Assembly: GCF_019050325.1 (NCBI RefSeq)
Contig: NZ_VOMB01000023.1
Location: 186,001-250,000, forward strand
Source of the DNA: [Mycobacterium] fortunisiensis
GTDB lineage: Bacteria > Actinomycetota > Actinomycetes > Mycobacteriales > Mycobacteriaceae
Direction of reading: 5' to 3'
DNA length: 64,000 nt
Part shown: piece after piece, positions 16,520-24,386 of the stretch
Layout of the letters: each line of letters begins with the position of its first letter
How positions within the stretch are numbered: position 1 is the first letter of the stretch
The notes under the pieces: generated by a model
Database searches by the model: none
What the model was told of the DNA's origin: nothing
The model's input: only the letters and a program-made list of their open reading frames with translations
Made by a program: the position numbers and the translations under genes

Positions 16520-18253
16520 CTACCCGGGAAGCGGTGCGGCCCAACGCAACACCGTGCCGCCGCCGGGACGGTCGGTGATGGTGAACGTCCCGCCCGCGCT
16601 CAGCGCCCGGGCCCGCAGATTGCCGAGCCCGCTCTCGGTGATCTCGGCCGCGATGCCGCAGCCGTTGTCGGAGACCTCGACAATGAGATCGTCGGCAACC
16701 TCCACCCGCACGGTGAGTTCGGTTGCCCCCGAATGCCGTACCGCATTGCTCAGCGCCTCACGCAGCACCGCCTCGGCATGGTCGGCCAGGGTGGCGTCGA
16801 CCACCGACAGCGGTCCGATGAACCGCGCGGTGGTGTGCGGGCCGGCATCGGCGAACTGCGCGATCACCGCGTCGAGCCGCTGACGCAGCCGCGTCGTCCC
16901 GGCGTGGGCGCCGTGCAGGTCGAAGATCGCGGTCCGGATCTCCTGGATCACCGCCTGCAGATCGTCGACGGTGCCGGTGAGCCGTTGCCGCACCTCAGCG
17001 GAATCCGCCCGCGGAATCGTGGCCTGCAACGCCAGGCCCACCGCGAACAGCCGCTGGATCACGTGGTCGTGTAGGTCGCGGGCAATCCGGTCACGGTCGG
17101 CCAGGATCTCCAGCTCCCGCAGATTGCGCTGCGAGCTGGCCAGCTGCCAGGCCACCGCGGCCTGATCGGCGAAGGCCGCGGCCATGTCGAGTTGCTCGGC
17201 GGTGAAGCTGCGCGCATTCTCGGCACGCACCGCCACCAGCACACCGGCGACGGTATCGACCGCACGCAGCGGCAGGACCAGCGCCGGGCCGGCCGAGCCG
17301 TCCAGCTGTAGGCGGTCCAGCCGGTGCGGGGTGCCGTCGCGGAACGCCGCGCCGATGGCGTCTGCCGCCGCACGGCCCGCGCGCCCGTCGCGGGTCAACG
17401 GGATCGCGTCCACGGTGCCGGGGCGGCCCGCCGTGGCAGCCACCACCAGGGTTTCGGGCTCGGCGGTGTCGCCGCCGGGCACCGCGACCACGATGCGGTC
17501 GGCACCGGTCAGCTTGAGGGCCTCGTCGGCCACCATCCGGAACACCGTGGCCGGGTCGGTGCCGCCGAGCAGCTCGGTACCGATGTCGCGGGTGGCGGCG
17601 ATCCAGGCCTGCCGATCGCGGGACAGCTCGTAGAGCCGGGCGTTCTCCACGGCGACGCCGGCGGCCGCGGCCAGGGCCTGCACCAGCACCTCGTCGTCCT
17701 CGCTGAACGGCTGCCCGGTGGTCTTGTCGGTGAGGTAGAGATTGCCGAACACCTCGTCGCGGATGCGCACCGGCACACCGAGAAAGGTGCGCATCGGCGG
17801 ATGATTGGGCGGAAACCCGACCGACGCCGGGTGCAGGCGGATGTCGTCGAGCCGAATCGGCTTCGGATCGTCGATCAGCACCCCGAGCACGCCACGGCCC
17901 TCGGGCAGATGGCCGATCAGGGCACGGGTGTCGTCATCGATGCCCTGATAGACGAACTCGGTCAACTCGTGATCGTCGCCGCGCACCCCCAGGGCGCCGT
18001 AGCGGGCGTCGACCAGCTGAATCGCCGTCGCCACGATCGTGCTCAGCGTGACCTCGAGATCCAGCCCCGAGGTGACCGCGAGCATGGCCTCGACCAGTCC
18101 GTCGATCCGGTCGCGGCCGGTGATGATCTCCTCGACCCGGTCTTGGACCTCGGTGAGCAACTCGCGCAGCCGCAGCTGGGACAGGGTGTCACGCACCGGC
18201 GGGACGCGCTGCTCGTCGTCGGGGTGCGGCACCTGCCCGGTCACATCGCCCAT
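16520..18253 (-). CDS. devS: DevS/DosS-like heme-GAF sensor histidine kinase
   Basis: 577-aa two-component sensor. Two GAF domains (about residues 60-205 and 230-370) precede a HisKA_3-type dimerisation segment with phospho-acceptor His395 in RDLHDHVIQRLF and an HATPase domain with NAVRHSGA (N box) and DNGCGI (G1). In GAF-A the heme ligand of DevS (His149) is matched by His151 in FPPNHPPMRTF, and the distal Tyr171 by Tyr173 in NLYLTDK, so it should bind heme and sense O2/NO/CO or redox. The HisKA residue even keeps the same number as in M. tuberculosis DevS. Encoded in the same block as a DevR-like regulator, with a flavoprotein gene between them. Confidence 0.9.
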   Translation of the reverse strand: MGDVTGQVPHPDDEQRVPPVRDTLSQLRLRELLTEVQDRVEEIITGRDRIDGLVEAMLAVTSGLDLEVTLSTIVATAIQLVDARYGALGVRGDDHELTEFVYQGIDDDTRALIGHLPEGRGVLGVLIDDPKPIRLDDIRLHPASVGFPPNHPPMRTFLGVPVRIRDEVFGNLYLTDKTTGQPFSEDDEVLVQALAAAAGVAVENARLYELSRDRQAWIAATRDIGTELLGGTDPATVFRMVADEALKLTGADRIVVAVPGGDTAEPETLVVAATAGRPGTVDAIPLTRDGRAGRAAADAIGAAFRDGTPHRLDRLQLDGSAGPALVLPLRAVDTVAGVLVAVRAENARSFTAEQLDMAAAFADQAAVAWQLASSQRNLRELEILADRDRIARDLHDHVIQRLFAVGLALQATIPRADSAEVRQRLTGTVDDLQAVIQEIRTAIFDLHGAHAGTTRLRQRLDAVIAQFADAGPHTTARFIGPLSVVDATLADHAEAVLREALSNAVRHSGATELTVRVEVADDLIVEVSDNGCGIAAEITESGLGNLRARALSAGGTFTITDRPGGGTVLRWAAPLPG

Positions 18254-18294
18254 GCTGGCATTATCGGCCGCGTCGGGGCGAGCGGGTCAGGATC

Positions 18295-18753
18295 TCACCC
18301 AACGCCGGGTTCGGGTCCGAAATGGAAGCGCCGCCCGGTGACCCGGTTCGGCGACACCAGCACCCAGTGCGTCTTCGTCGTCGCCGTCCACGGCAGCAAC
18401 TGCACCCGGGCCGCCGCGTCCAACTCCTCATCGGTGCGCAAGGTCCGCGCGGTGCCCCGCACGATCACACTCCAGCCGTCGGACGCAGTGTGATCGTCGA
18501 CCTCGAACACCACCTGGTTGTTGATGGCGGCGCTGATCAACTTCGTGCCCTCCCCGGTGCGGAACAGGATCGCGCGATTGTGCACCGCGAAGTTGACCGG
18601 GAAAATGTTGGCCTCGTCGTCCACCGTGGTGACGATCCGGCCCAGCGATTGACTTCCCAGCCGATCCCAGCACTCCCGCTCGGACAGAACCGCGACCGGC
18701 TCAGTGCCCGTTGACAATCCGGTTCCGGAAACGACATCGACGACATGGCTCAT
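18295..18753 (-). CDS. pyridoxamine 5'-phosphate oxidase-like flavin/F420-binding protein
   Basis: 152-aa split-barrel protein of the Pyridox_ox_2 class. The pattern SLGRIVTTVDDEANIFPVNFAV, then ILFRTGEGTKL and a VIVRGTARTL strand, matches FMN/F420-binding split barrels found in mycobacterial DosR regulons. Starts at ATG 18753; upstream frame is not supported. A DosR-box-like palindrome lies about 60 nt upstream of the start. Located between devR-like and devS-like genes on the same strand. The electron acceptor or donor role is inferred. Confidence 0.82.
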   Translation of the reverse strand: MSHVVDVVSGTGLSTGTEPVAVLSERECWDRLGSQSLGRIVTTVDDEANIFPVNFAVHNRAILFRTGEGTKLISAAINNQVVFEVDDHTASDGWSVIVRGTARTLRTDEELDAAARVQLLPWTATTKTHWVLVSPNRVTGRRFHFGPEPGVG

Positions 18754-18811
18754 AGCGCGACCATATGACTCGACGGGCGCCCACCGAAACGGCCGAACGC
18801 CCCATCGGCCA

Positions 18812-18826
18812 GGGACCAAAGACCCT
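18812..18826 (-). promoter_or_regulatory. DosR/DevR box-like site upstream of the oxidoreductase gene
   Basis: GGGACCAAAGACCCT is a near-palindrome fitting the DosR half-site pattern GGGAC-nnn-G-nCCC. It lies in the 79-bp gap between the devR-like stop and the PPOX-like start. A near-identical site occurs at 20987-21007, so the pair supports autoregulation of this island. Confidence 0.6.
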
Positions 18827-18832
18827 ACGTGG

Positions 18833-19474
18833 CTAGCGACGTTCGTGGCGGTCCAGCGTCGAGGCGAACACCGCGGCCTGGGTACGACGTTCCATGCCCA
18901 GCTTGGCCAGCAGCCGCGACACATAGTTCTTGACGGTCTTCTCCGCGAGGAACATCCGGGCCGCGATCTGCCGGTTGGTCAGCCCCTCACCCAGCAGGTC
19001 GAGCAGCACCCGCTCCTGTTGGGTCAGCCCGGCCAGCGGGTCGGAACGCTCGGCATCCCCGCGCAGCTTGGCCATCAGGGCGGTGGCGGCACGGTTGTCC
19101 AGCAGCGATTTACCCGCCCCGACGTCCTTGATCGCCTGGGCCAGCTCCATGCCTTTGATGTCCTTGACCACGTAGCCGCTGGCACCGGCCAGGATGGCGT
19201 CGAGCATGGCTTCATCGGAGGTGAACGACGTCAACATCAGACACCGCAGATCGGGCATGCGCGACAACAGTTCCCGGCACAGTTCGATGCCGTTGCCGTC
19301 GGGCAGCCGGACGTCGAGCACCGCGACGTCGGGCGCCAGGGCGGGCACCCGGGCCAGCGCCTGGGCCACCGAGTCCGCCTCACCGATCACGTCCAGCTCC
19401 GGATCGGCGCTGAGCAGATCGATCAGACCGCGGCGCACCACCTCGTGGTCGTCGACCAGAAAAACTCTGATCAT
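18833..19474 (-). CDS. devR: DevR/DosR-like NarL-family response regulator
   Basis: 213-aa response regulator. Receiver domain has acidic pocket DDH near residue 8, phospho-acceptor Asp in AVLDVRLPDG (about residue 54), Thr in MLTSFTS and Lys in VVKDIKG. The C-terminal LuxR-type helix-turn-helix is LTNRQIAARMFLAEKTVKNYVSRLLAKLGMERRTQA, matching DosR closely, including the KTVKNYVS recognition helix. It would activate hypoxia/NO/dormancy genes through DosR boxes, two of which are nearby. Start ATG 19474; the open extension to 19576 overlaps the USP gene and is rejected. Confidence 0.92.
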   Translation of the reverse strand: MIRVFLVDDHEVVRRGLIDLLSADPELDVIGEADSVAQALARVPALAPDVAVLDVRLPDGNGIELCRELLSRMPDLRCLMLTSFTSDEAMLDAILAGASGYVVKDIKGMELAQAIKDVGAGKSLLDNRAATALMAKLRGDAERSDPLAGLTQQERVLLDLLGEGLTNRQIAARMFLAEKTVKNYVSRLLAKLGMERRTQAAVFASTLDRHERR

Positions 19475-19484
19475 CCCCCGAGTC

Positions 19485-19928
19485 TCACAACCGGTGACGC
19501 CGAGCGCAAGTGAGCACCGCGCAACCCGAGCCCGCCAACGCCGCCCGCAGCTCCGGCGAATCGGGGTGTTCGGCACCGACGACGAGCACCTGCGCCGAGT
19601 GAGGGTGTGCCGCCAGGTATTCCGCGGCGCTGTCGAAGCCGTCGATGCTCTGTATGTCGAGGTCCGGGGACCGTTTCAGGGCACGGGCCAACCGCCGCTC
19701 AAGCTGCGCCTGAGACAGCCGGTCGCGTTCGGCCACGGCGGTCGCGTCGTACATCTCGCGGTGCCGGGGTCCCCAGGTGGTCAGCACCCGCAGCGGGACG
19801 CCGCGGCGCAGGGCCTCGTCGATTGCGGTGTGCAGCGCGTCGTTGCTGGAAGCGCGGCCGTCGGCCTCGACCACGACGGCTGCGGTGGCCGTGATGGTGG
19901 CGGTGGGGTCGGTCAGGGTATCGGTCAC
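19485..19928 (-). CDS. universal stress protein family protein
   Basis: 147-aa single USP domain. VVVEADGRASSNDALHTAIDEALRRG at the N-terminus and VLVVGAEHPDSPELRAALAGSGCAVLTC at the C-terminus follow the USP fold, but the usual C-terminal ATP-binding G-x2-G-x9-G(S/T) loop is degenerate, so nucleotide binding is doubtful. USPs are prominent in the DosR regulon. It sits 10 nt upstream of devR and 9 nt downstream of the nitroreductase gene, so nitroreductase-USP-devR form one likely transcript. Confidence 0.75.
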   Translation of the reverse strand: MTDTLTDPTATITATAAVVVEADGRASSNDALHTAIDEALRRGVPLRVLTTWGPRHREMYDATAVAERDRLSQAQLERRLARALKRSPDLDIQSIDGFDSAAEYLAAHPHSAQVLVVGAEHPDSPELRAALAGSGCAVLTCARRHRL

Positions 19929-19937
19929 GGTCGGCTC

Positions 19938-20954
19938 CTATTCGGCGGTTTCAGCGGTTTCAGCGGTCTTGGCGGCTTCGAAGGTGAGGAAGGTGTCGAC
20001 GGCGCGGCGGGGTGTGGGCGGCGGGGTGCTGGTGAGCGCGGGTGCGATGCCGATCCGGATCAGCAATTGCGGGCAGGCGTCGCGATCGATCAGGGTGGCG
20101 ATGATGTCGCGGCTGGCATGCAGCTCGGTCACGTGGCTGACCGGGCAGGTGGCCAGACCCGAGAGCGTGCACTCCAGCAGCAGCGCCGAGAGCGCTTCCC
20201 CAGCATCCAGGGCGTCCTCGCGGCTGTAGCCGTCGGTGGACAACACCACGAGGGTGGCCGTGTCGTCGTGGATGTCCGGCCGCCGGTCGGTGTGCGCCGT
20301 CACCGGGAAGGAACGTGACACCGCCACCCGCTCACTCTCGGCGGCCGACACCAGCGCGCTCTGCGGAATGCCGTCTTCGGTGGCGAATGGCGTTGTCCAC
20401 CATTCCAGTTCAGCGTGATATCCGGAATCGTAGAGCCGCAGCGACTCGGTCAGCGCAGCCGCCTCGGCCACATCGGCACGGCCGTCCTCGTCCAGCACGT
20501 CCAGGTGTGCCGGGCTGTCGGCCAACCGTTCCCGCAGCAGCGGTTCGAAGGCGTCCCAGTCCGCGTAGCGGGTCATCGGCAACCGATCGGTGCGCCGGGC
20601 CAGGATCGCGTCGGCCCGGCGGCGGTGGCCCTCGGTGACGTAATCCATCGGCGCGAACTGCAGGGTCGCCAGATGGTCGGTGTTGTTGGGATTGGGGAAG
20701 CGATCCACCGATGTCGCCCACCTCGCCGCGGCCATCGCGACCCGCAGGTGGTCAAGCAGCGCACCGCAACTGATGATCGCCTCGCGGGCCGAGCGGTCGG
20801 TCGCGGCCACCACTCGATGCGGATCCAGGTACAGATGCAGGCCGTCACCTTTGGCAACCAGGCGCCACGGTTGCGTGTTGTGCAGCGAGGGGGCACGCGA
20901 CGCCAGCCGCGCTGCGCTGGTGATCACCGCGGAGTCGAGCATCGTGTCGGGCAT
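19938..20954 (-). CDS. Acg-type FMN-binding nitroreductase-like protein
   Basis: 338-aa protein of the Acg family (nitroreductase fold, internal pseudo-duplication). SAARLASRAPSLHNTQPWRL at the N-terminus is the hallmark. In M. tuberculosis, Acg (Rv2032) and relatives are DosR-regulated and bind FMN but lack a classical nitroreductase reaction; they may sequester flavin. First gene of the presumed nitroreductase-USP-devR transcript, with a DosR-box-like site about 35-50 nt before the start. The C-terminus ends in a short AET repeat (AETAETAE). Confidence 0.88.
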   Translation of the reverse strand: MPDTMLDSAVITSAARLASRAPSLHNTQPWRLVAKGDGLHLYLDPHRVVAATDRSAREAIISCGALLDHLRVAMAAARWATSVDRFPNPNNTDHLATLQFAPMDYVTEGHRRRADAILARRTDRLPMTRYADWDAFEPLLRERLADSPAHLDVLDEDGRADVAEAAALTESLRLYDSGYHAELEWWTTPFATEDGIPQSALVSAAESERVAVSRSFPVTAHTDRRPDIHDDTATLVVLSTDGYSREDALDAGEALSALLLECTLSGLATCPVSHVTELHASRDIIATLIDRDACPQLLIRIGIAPALTSTPPPTPRRAVDTFLTFEAAKTAETAETAE

Positions 20955-20986
20955 GCCTCAAGCCTCGTCGTGCCCGGCCACCACGG

Positions 20987-21007
20987 TTAGGGTCTTTGGT
21001 CCTCAAA
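20987..21007 (-). promoter_or_regulatory. DosR/DevR box-like site upstream of the nitroreductase-USP-devR operon
   Basis: On the minus strand the core reads GGACCAAAGACCCTAA, a good fit to the DosR palindrome and almost identical to the site at 18812-18826. It is 33 nt upstream of the nitroreductase start codon. It implies DevR activates its own operon. Confidence 0.65.
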
Positions 21008-21023
21008 CCGCCGCGGTATGCGC

Positions 21024-21908
21024 CTATGCCCCGTTGTTCGGCCCGCCCGAATTCGCCCCGGGGATGTCGGTGATCGGAAAGTTCGGCATCGGTGCGGGTG
21101 ACGGCGTCGCCGGCAGCGACGGAATCTCTTCTGGCGGAATGTCCTTGAGCGCCTCGGCGGCAGGCACCGGCGGACCGTTCTCCCGGCTGCCATAGCTGGT
21201 TCCGGGCTCGCGCTCACCGAGCATGTGACTGACGGTCACCAAGTGATAGCCGTTGGCCTTGAGTACCGGGATGAACTGGTACACCAGGTCGACCGTGGAC
21301 GAGTAGGTGTCGTGGAACAGCACCACGTTGTTCGGCCGGATCTGCGTCATCAGCATGTACCGGGTCGCGGCGGTGTTGGCGTCGTTGGCCCAGTCGAACG
21401 CGATGACGTCCCAGTTGATGTCGGCGAGCCCCTGCTTGCGCGCCTCGGCCAGCACCTGATCGTTGATCAGCCCGCCGGCCGTGCGCACCAGCTTGGGCCG
21501 TTGGCCCGTCGCGGCCTCGATGGCGTCGCTGGCCTTGCTGAACTGTGCCGGGATTTCCTCGGGCGGGATGGTGGTCATGTTGGGGTGTTCCCACGTGTGC
21601 TGACCGAGTTCCATGCCGGCCTCGACCACCCGCCTGGCGCCCTCGGGGTTGGCCGCGACCTTGTTGCCGATCTGGAAGAACGTGGCCTTGGCGTCGTTGT
21701 CCTTGAGGATCTGCAGCAACCGGTCGGTGTAGGGACCCGGGCCGTCGTCGAAGGTCAGCGCGATGCAGCGCTCCTTTGCACAGTCGACGTCGTCGGGGCC
21801 GTCGCGGTGGATGTGGCCGGTGAGTACCCCGACCACCACGACCACGACGGCGGCAGCCACGCCGACCACGGTCCACCGCCACGCCTGACTGTCGGGGAGC
21901 CTCGCCAC
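21024..21908 (-). CDS. NodB-domain polysaccharide deacetylase (Rv1096-like)
   Basis: 294-aa secreted or membrane-anchored deacetylase acting on N-acetylated glycans, probably peptidoglycan. A signal-anchor (residues about 11-31, very Val-rich) precedes the NodB domain with motif 1 TFDDGP (Asp54, Asp55) and motif 2 HTWEH (His104, His108). Motif 3 is RTAGG, slightly changed from the usual R-x-P-x-G. The C-terminal 50 residues are Pro/Gly-rich and probably disordered. Position matches Rv1096, a reported peptidoglycan/chitooligosaccharide deacetylase. A strong hairpin separates it from phoH2. Confidence 0.9.
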   Translation of the reverse strand: MARLPDSQAWRWTVVGVAAAVVVVVVGVLTGHIHRDGPDDVDCAKERCIALTFDDGPGPYTDRLLQILKDNDAKATFFQIGNKVAANPEGARRVVEAGMELGQHTWEHPNMTTIPPEEIPAQFSKASDAIEAATGQRPKLVRTAGGLINDQVLAEARKQGLADINWDVIAFDWANDANTAATRYMLMTQIRPNNVVLFHDTYSSTVDLVYQFIPVLKANGYHLVTVSHMLGEREPGTSYGSRENGPPVPAAEALKDIPPEEIPSLPATPSPAPMPNFPITDIPGANSGGPNNGA

Positions 21909-21928
21909 CCCGGCAGCCTACCCGGACC

Positions 21929-21983
21929 TGTGATTTGTGCACCCGCAGCGGCGGTGGGCGCCGCTGCGGGTGCACAAATCACA
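21929..21983 (-). terminator. perfect 25-bp hairpin after phoH2
   Basis: Arms 21929-21953 and 21959-21983 are perfect complements with a 5-nt GTGGG loop. The hairpin begins 8 nt after the phoH2 stop and ends 20 nt before the deacetylase start, both on the minus strand, so it should stop phoH2 transcription. No T-tract. Confidence 0.75.
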
Positions 21984-21990
21984 CATGAAC

Positions 21991-23304
21991 TCAGGGCAGG
22001 GCGCCGGGGCTGATCTCCTCCAGCATCTCGGTGACCAGCGCGGCGATCGGTGAGCGCTCGCTGCGCTGCAGGGTGACGTGGGCGAACAAGGGATGGCCCT
22101 TGAGCTTCTCGATCACCGCCGCGACGCCGTCGTGACGCCCCACCCGCAGGTTGTCGCGCTGGGCCACGTCGTGGGTCAGCACCACCCGCGAGCCCGCGCC
22201 CAGCCGCGACAGCACGGTCAGCAACACGTTGCGTTCCAAGGACTGTGCCTCGTCGACGATGACGAACGAATCGTGCAGGGATCGGCCCCGAATGTGGGTC
22301 AGCGGAAGCACTTCCAGCATTCCGCGGGAGAGCACCTCGTCGAGCACCGCGGGGCTGGCCAGCCCCTCCAGGGTGTCGAAGACCGCCTGGGCCCAGGGCC
22401 CCATCTTCTCGCTCTCGCTGCCCGGCAGATAGCCGAGATCCTGCCCACCGACGGCGTACAGCGGCCGGAACACCACGACCTTGCGCTGGGTACGCCGCTC
22501 CAGCACCGCCTCCAGGCCCGCGCACAGAGCCAGCGCGGATTTGCCGGTGCCGGCCTTTCCGCCCAGCGACACGATCCCCACGGACTCGTCGAGCAGCAGA
22601 TCCAGGGCGACGCGTTGTTCGGCTGACCTTCCCCGGAGGCCGAACACTTCGCGATCACCACGCACCAACTGCACCCGCTTCTCGGCATTGACCCGCCCGA
22701 GCGCCGACGAACTCCCGCCCAGCATCCGAATCCCGGTGTGGCAGGGTAGATCCCGAGCCTCGGCCAGATCGATCTCGCCCTCGGCGAACAGCGTGTCGAT
22801 ATCGCCTGCGGCGACGTCGCATTCGGCCATCCCGGTCCAGCCCGACACCACCACGTCCTGCGCGTGGTATTCGTCGGCGGCCAGGCCCACCGCGCCGGCC
22901 TTGACGCGCAGCGGGATGTCCTTGCTCACCAGCGTGACGCATTTGCCTTCCGTGGCGAGGTTGGCTGCGCACGCCAGGATCCGGGTGTCGTTGGTGTCGG
23001 TGCGAAAGCCCGTGGGCAACACGGTCTGATCGATGTGATTCAGCTCGACCTGCAGCGTACCGCCCTCTGTCCCAACGGGAATCGGCTGATCCAAGCGTCC
23101 GTGCTCAAGCCGCAGATCGTCGAACATCCGCAGCGCCTGCCGGGCGAACCAGCCCAGCTCGTGGTGATGCCGCTTGGCCTCCAGCTCACTGATCACGACC
23201 AGCGGGACGACCACTTCATGCTCGGCGAACCGGGTGCATGCCCAAGGGTCGGACAGCAGCACGGAAGTGTCGAGCACGTAGGTACGGACAGGCTGTTCAG
23301 TCAC
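21991..23304 (-). CDS. phoH2: PhoH2: PIN-domain ribonuclease fused to PhoH ATPase/helicase
   Basis: 437-aa two-domain protein. N-terminal PIN domain (Asp12 in YVLDTSVLL, VISELEAK, TNDTRILACA acidic residues) is joined to a PhoH P-loop ATPase with Walker A GGKAGTGKS (about 248-256) and Walker B VIVDEAQS (Asp351-Glu352). PhoH2 proteins are reported sequence-specific RNA helicase-ribonucleases. Start is GTG 23304, supported by AGGAG 6 nt before it. A small open frame upstream overlaps this start by 8 nt, as in the described phoAT-phoH2 antitoxin-toxin arrangement. Confidence 0.93.
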   Translation of the reverse strand: MTEQPVRTYVLDTSVLLSDPWACTRFAEHEVVVPLVVISELEAKRHHHELGWFARQALRMFDDLRLEHGRLDQPIPVGTEGGTLQVELNHIDQTVLPTGFRTDTNDTRILACAANLATEGKCVTLVSKDIPLRVKAGAVGLAADEYHAQDVVVSGWTGMAECDVAAGDIDTLFAEGEIDLAEARDLPCHTGIRMLGGSSSALGRVNAEKRVQLVRGDREVFGLRGRSAEQRVALDLLLDESVGIVSLGGKAGTGKSALALCAGLEAVLERRTQRKVVVFRPLYAVGGQDLGYLPGSESEKMGPWAQAVFDTLEGLASPAVLDEVLSRGMLEVLPLTHIRGRSLHDSFVIVDEAQSLERNVLLTVLSRLGAGSRVVLTHDVAQRDNLRVGRHDGVAAVIEKLKGHPLFAHVTLQRSERSPIAALVTEMLEEISPGALP

Positions 23305-23434
23305 GTGGCGCTCCTAGAACCCGCGCGGCCCCACACGAGTTGCTCGGTGGACACTGCGGCACCAGGACCGGAGCCGGTCCTCTCGAATCAAACCGATCGG
23401 TACCGTCCGGACAGCAGAGCATGTCGCTAGCCAT
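23297..23434 (-). CDS. candidate PhoAT-like small antitoxin ORF overlapping phoH2
   Basis: A 45-aa ORF from ATG 23434 (or up to 60 aa from a start at 23479) ends in a TGA that overlaps the GTG start of phoH2 by 8 nt. It is rich in Cys, Pro and Gly (LCCPDG and CPPSNSCG segments). In M. smegmatis and M. tuberculosis a short upstream gene, phoAT, is reported to be co-transcribed with phoH2 and to neutralise it. I identify this by position and overlap, not by sequence match. Confidence 0.4.
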   Translation of the reverse strand: MASDMLCCPDGTDRFDSRGPAPVLVPQCPPSNSCGAARVLGAPRD

Positions 23435-23503
23435 CGGATTTGACGCTACTCCCGCCGCAACGGCTTTGCTGTATGGCACGCCGCGCGTTGAGCGCCCGCC
23501 GCG

Positions 23504-24331
23504 TTACGTGCTGATGAACTCCTGGAGCTGCGGCTCCTCGGCCAGCCCCCACGCGGTGATCCGGTCCGAGATGACCTTCTTCAGCGCGGCCTTGTCGAAG
23601 ATGCCGGCTTCGGCCACCACGGCGACCTTGTCCTGGTAGGCGTCGATGTCCGCGCCGATCACGTCGATCTCGCGCGCCCGCGCGGCGATCGCGGCCACGG
23701 TCTCGTCCCGGTGGGTGTCCAGCAGGTGCGACACCAGGTTCGCGAAGAACAGTTCGTGCCGCTCCTCGTCCACCGCGATGCGCTCGACGAGGGACTTCAG
23801 CACCGGCTCGGTGATCTGCGCCGCCAGGTTGCGGGTGAACACCGCGTGCGCGCGCTCGAAGAACGCCATGAACACCAGCGTCTCGATCTGGCTGAAGCTG
23901 TCGGCGCGGTAGCCCTTCATCACATGCTCGACGCGCACGTCCTCATTGGCCGTCGGGTCGATCTCCCGGGTGACCACCAGGTAGTTGCGCACTGCCACGG
24001 CGTGCAGGTGCTCCTCGGCCGTCCACCGGCCCAGGAAGCGGCCCCACTTGTCCTCGAGGATGAAATGCTCGACGAGCTCGCGATGGTAGCCGGCCAGGTT
24101 GTCCTTGGTGATCAGCAGGATCTCCAAGGCGTCGGTGACGTTCTTGGGCAGGCTCACCTGGGACGGATCCCAGTCCCGGCCACCGAGGAAGGCGAAGTTC
24201 TCACCCTGGTCGAACGGCACGTAATCGTGTGCGTACCAGAGCACCTCGGTATCCAGGTGGCGACGCAGCTCGGCCTCGACGACCGGCTCGAGCTCCAAGG
24301 TCAGCGCGTTAGCGACAGGTTTCTGTGCCAT
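23504..24331 (-). CDS. desA2: acyl-[ACP] desaturase DesA2
   Basis: 275-aa soluble diiron desaturase-family protein, ortholog of Rv1094, involved in mycolic-acid precursor desaturation. Diiron ligands are visible as E-x-x-H-type pairs: WTAEEHLHA and later VDEERHELFF. In M. tuberculosis DesA2 the second metal site is atypical and the electron path unclear. A strong palindrome sits 10 nt upstream of the start codon, suggesting tight repression. Followed on the same strand by the phoAT/phoH2 unit after about 70 nt. Confidence 0.92.
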   Translation of the reverse strand: MAQKPVANALTLELEPVVEAELRRHLDTEVLWYAHDYVPFDQGENFAFLGGRDWDPSQVSLPKNVTDALEILLITKDNLAGYHRELVEHFILEDKWGRFLGRWTAEEHLHAVAVRNYLVVTREIDPTANEDVRVEHVMKGYRADSFSQIETLVFMAFFERAHAVFTRNLAAQITEPVLKSLVERIAVDEERHELFFANLVSHLLDTHRDETVAAIAARAREIDVIGADIDAYQDKVAVVAEAGIFDKAALKKVISDRITAWGLAEEPQLQEFIST

Positions 24332-24340
24332 GAGGTAACT

Positions 24341-24355
24341 GTAACCCGGGTTTAC
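24341..24355. promoter_or_regulatory. palindromic operator in desA2 promoter
   Basis: GTAACCCGGGTTTAC is a near-perfect palindrome (GTAA-CCCGGG-TTAC with one extra base) lying 10 nt ahead of the desA2 start. Mycobacterial desA1/desA2 are known targets of the TetR-family regulator MadR; this is the likely operator, though I do not have the exact MadR consensus to compare. Confidence 0.6.
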
Positions 24356-24386
24356 ATGTTTCTGAAAGTCGGGCCGCCGTGTGTCG

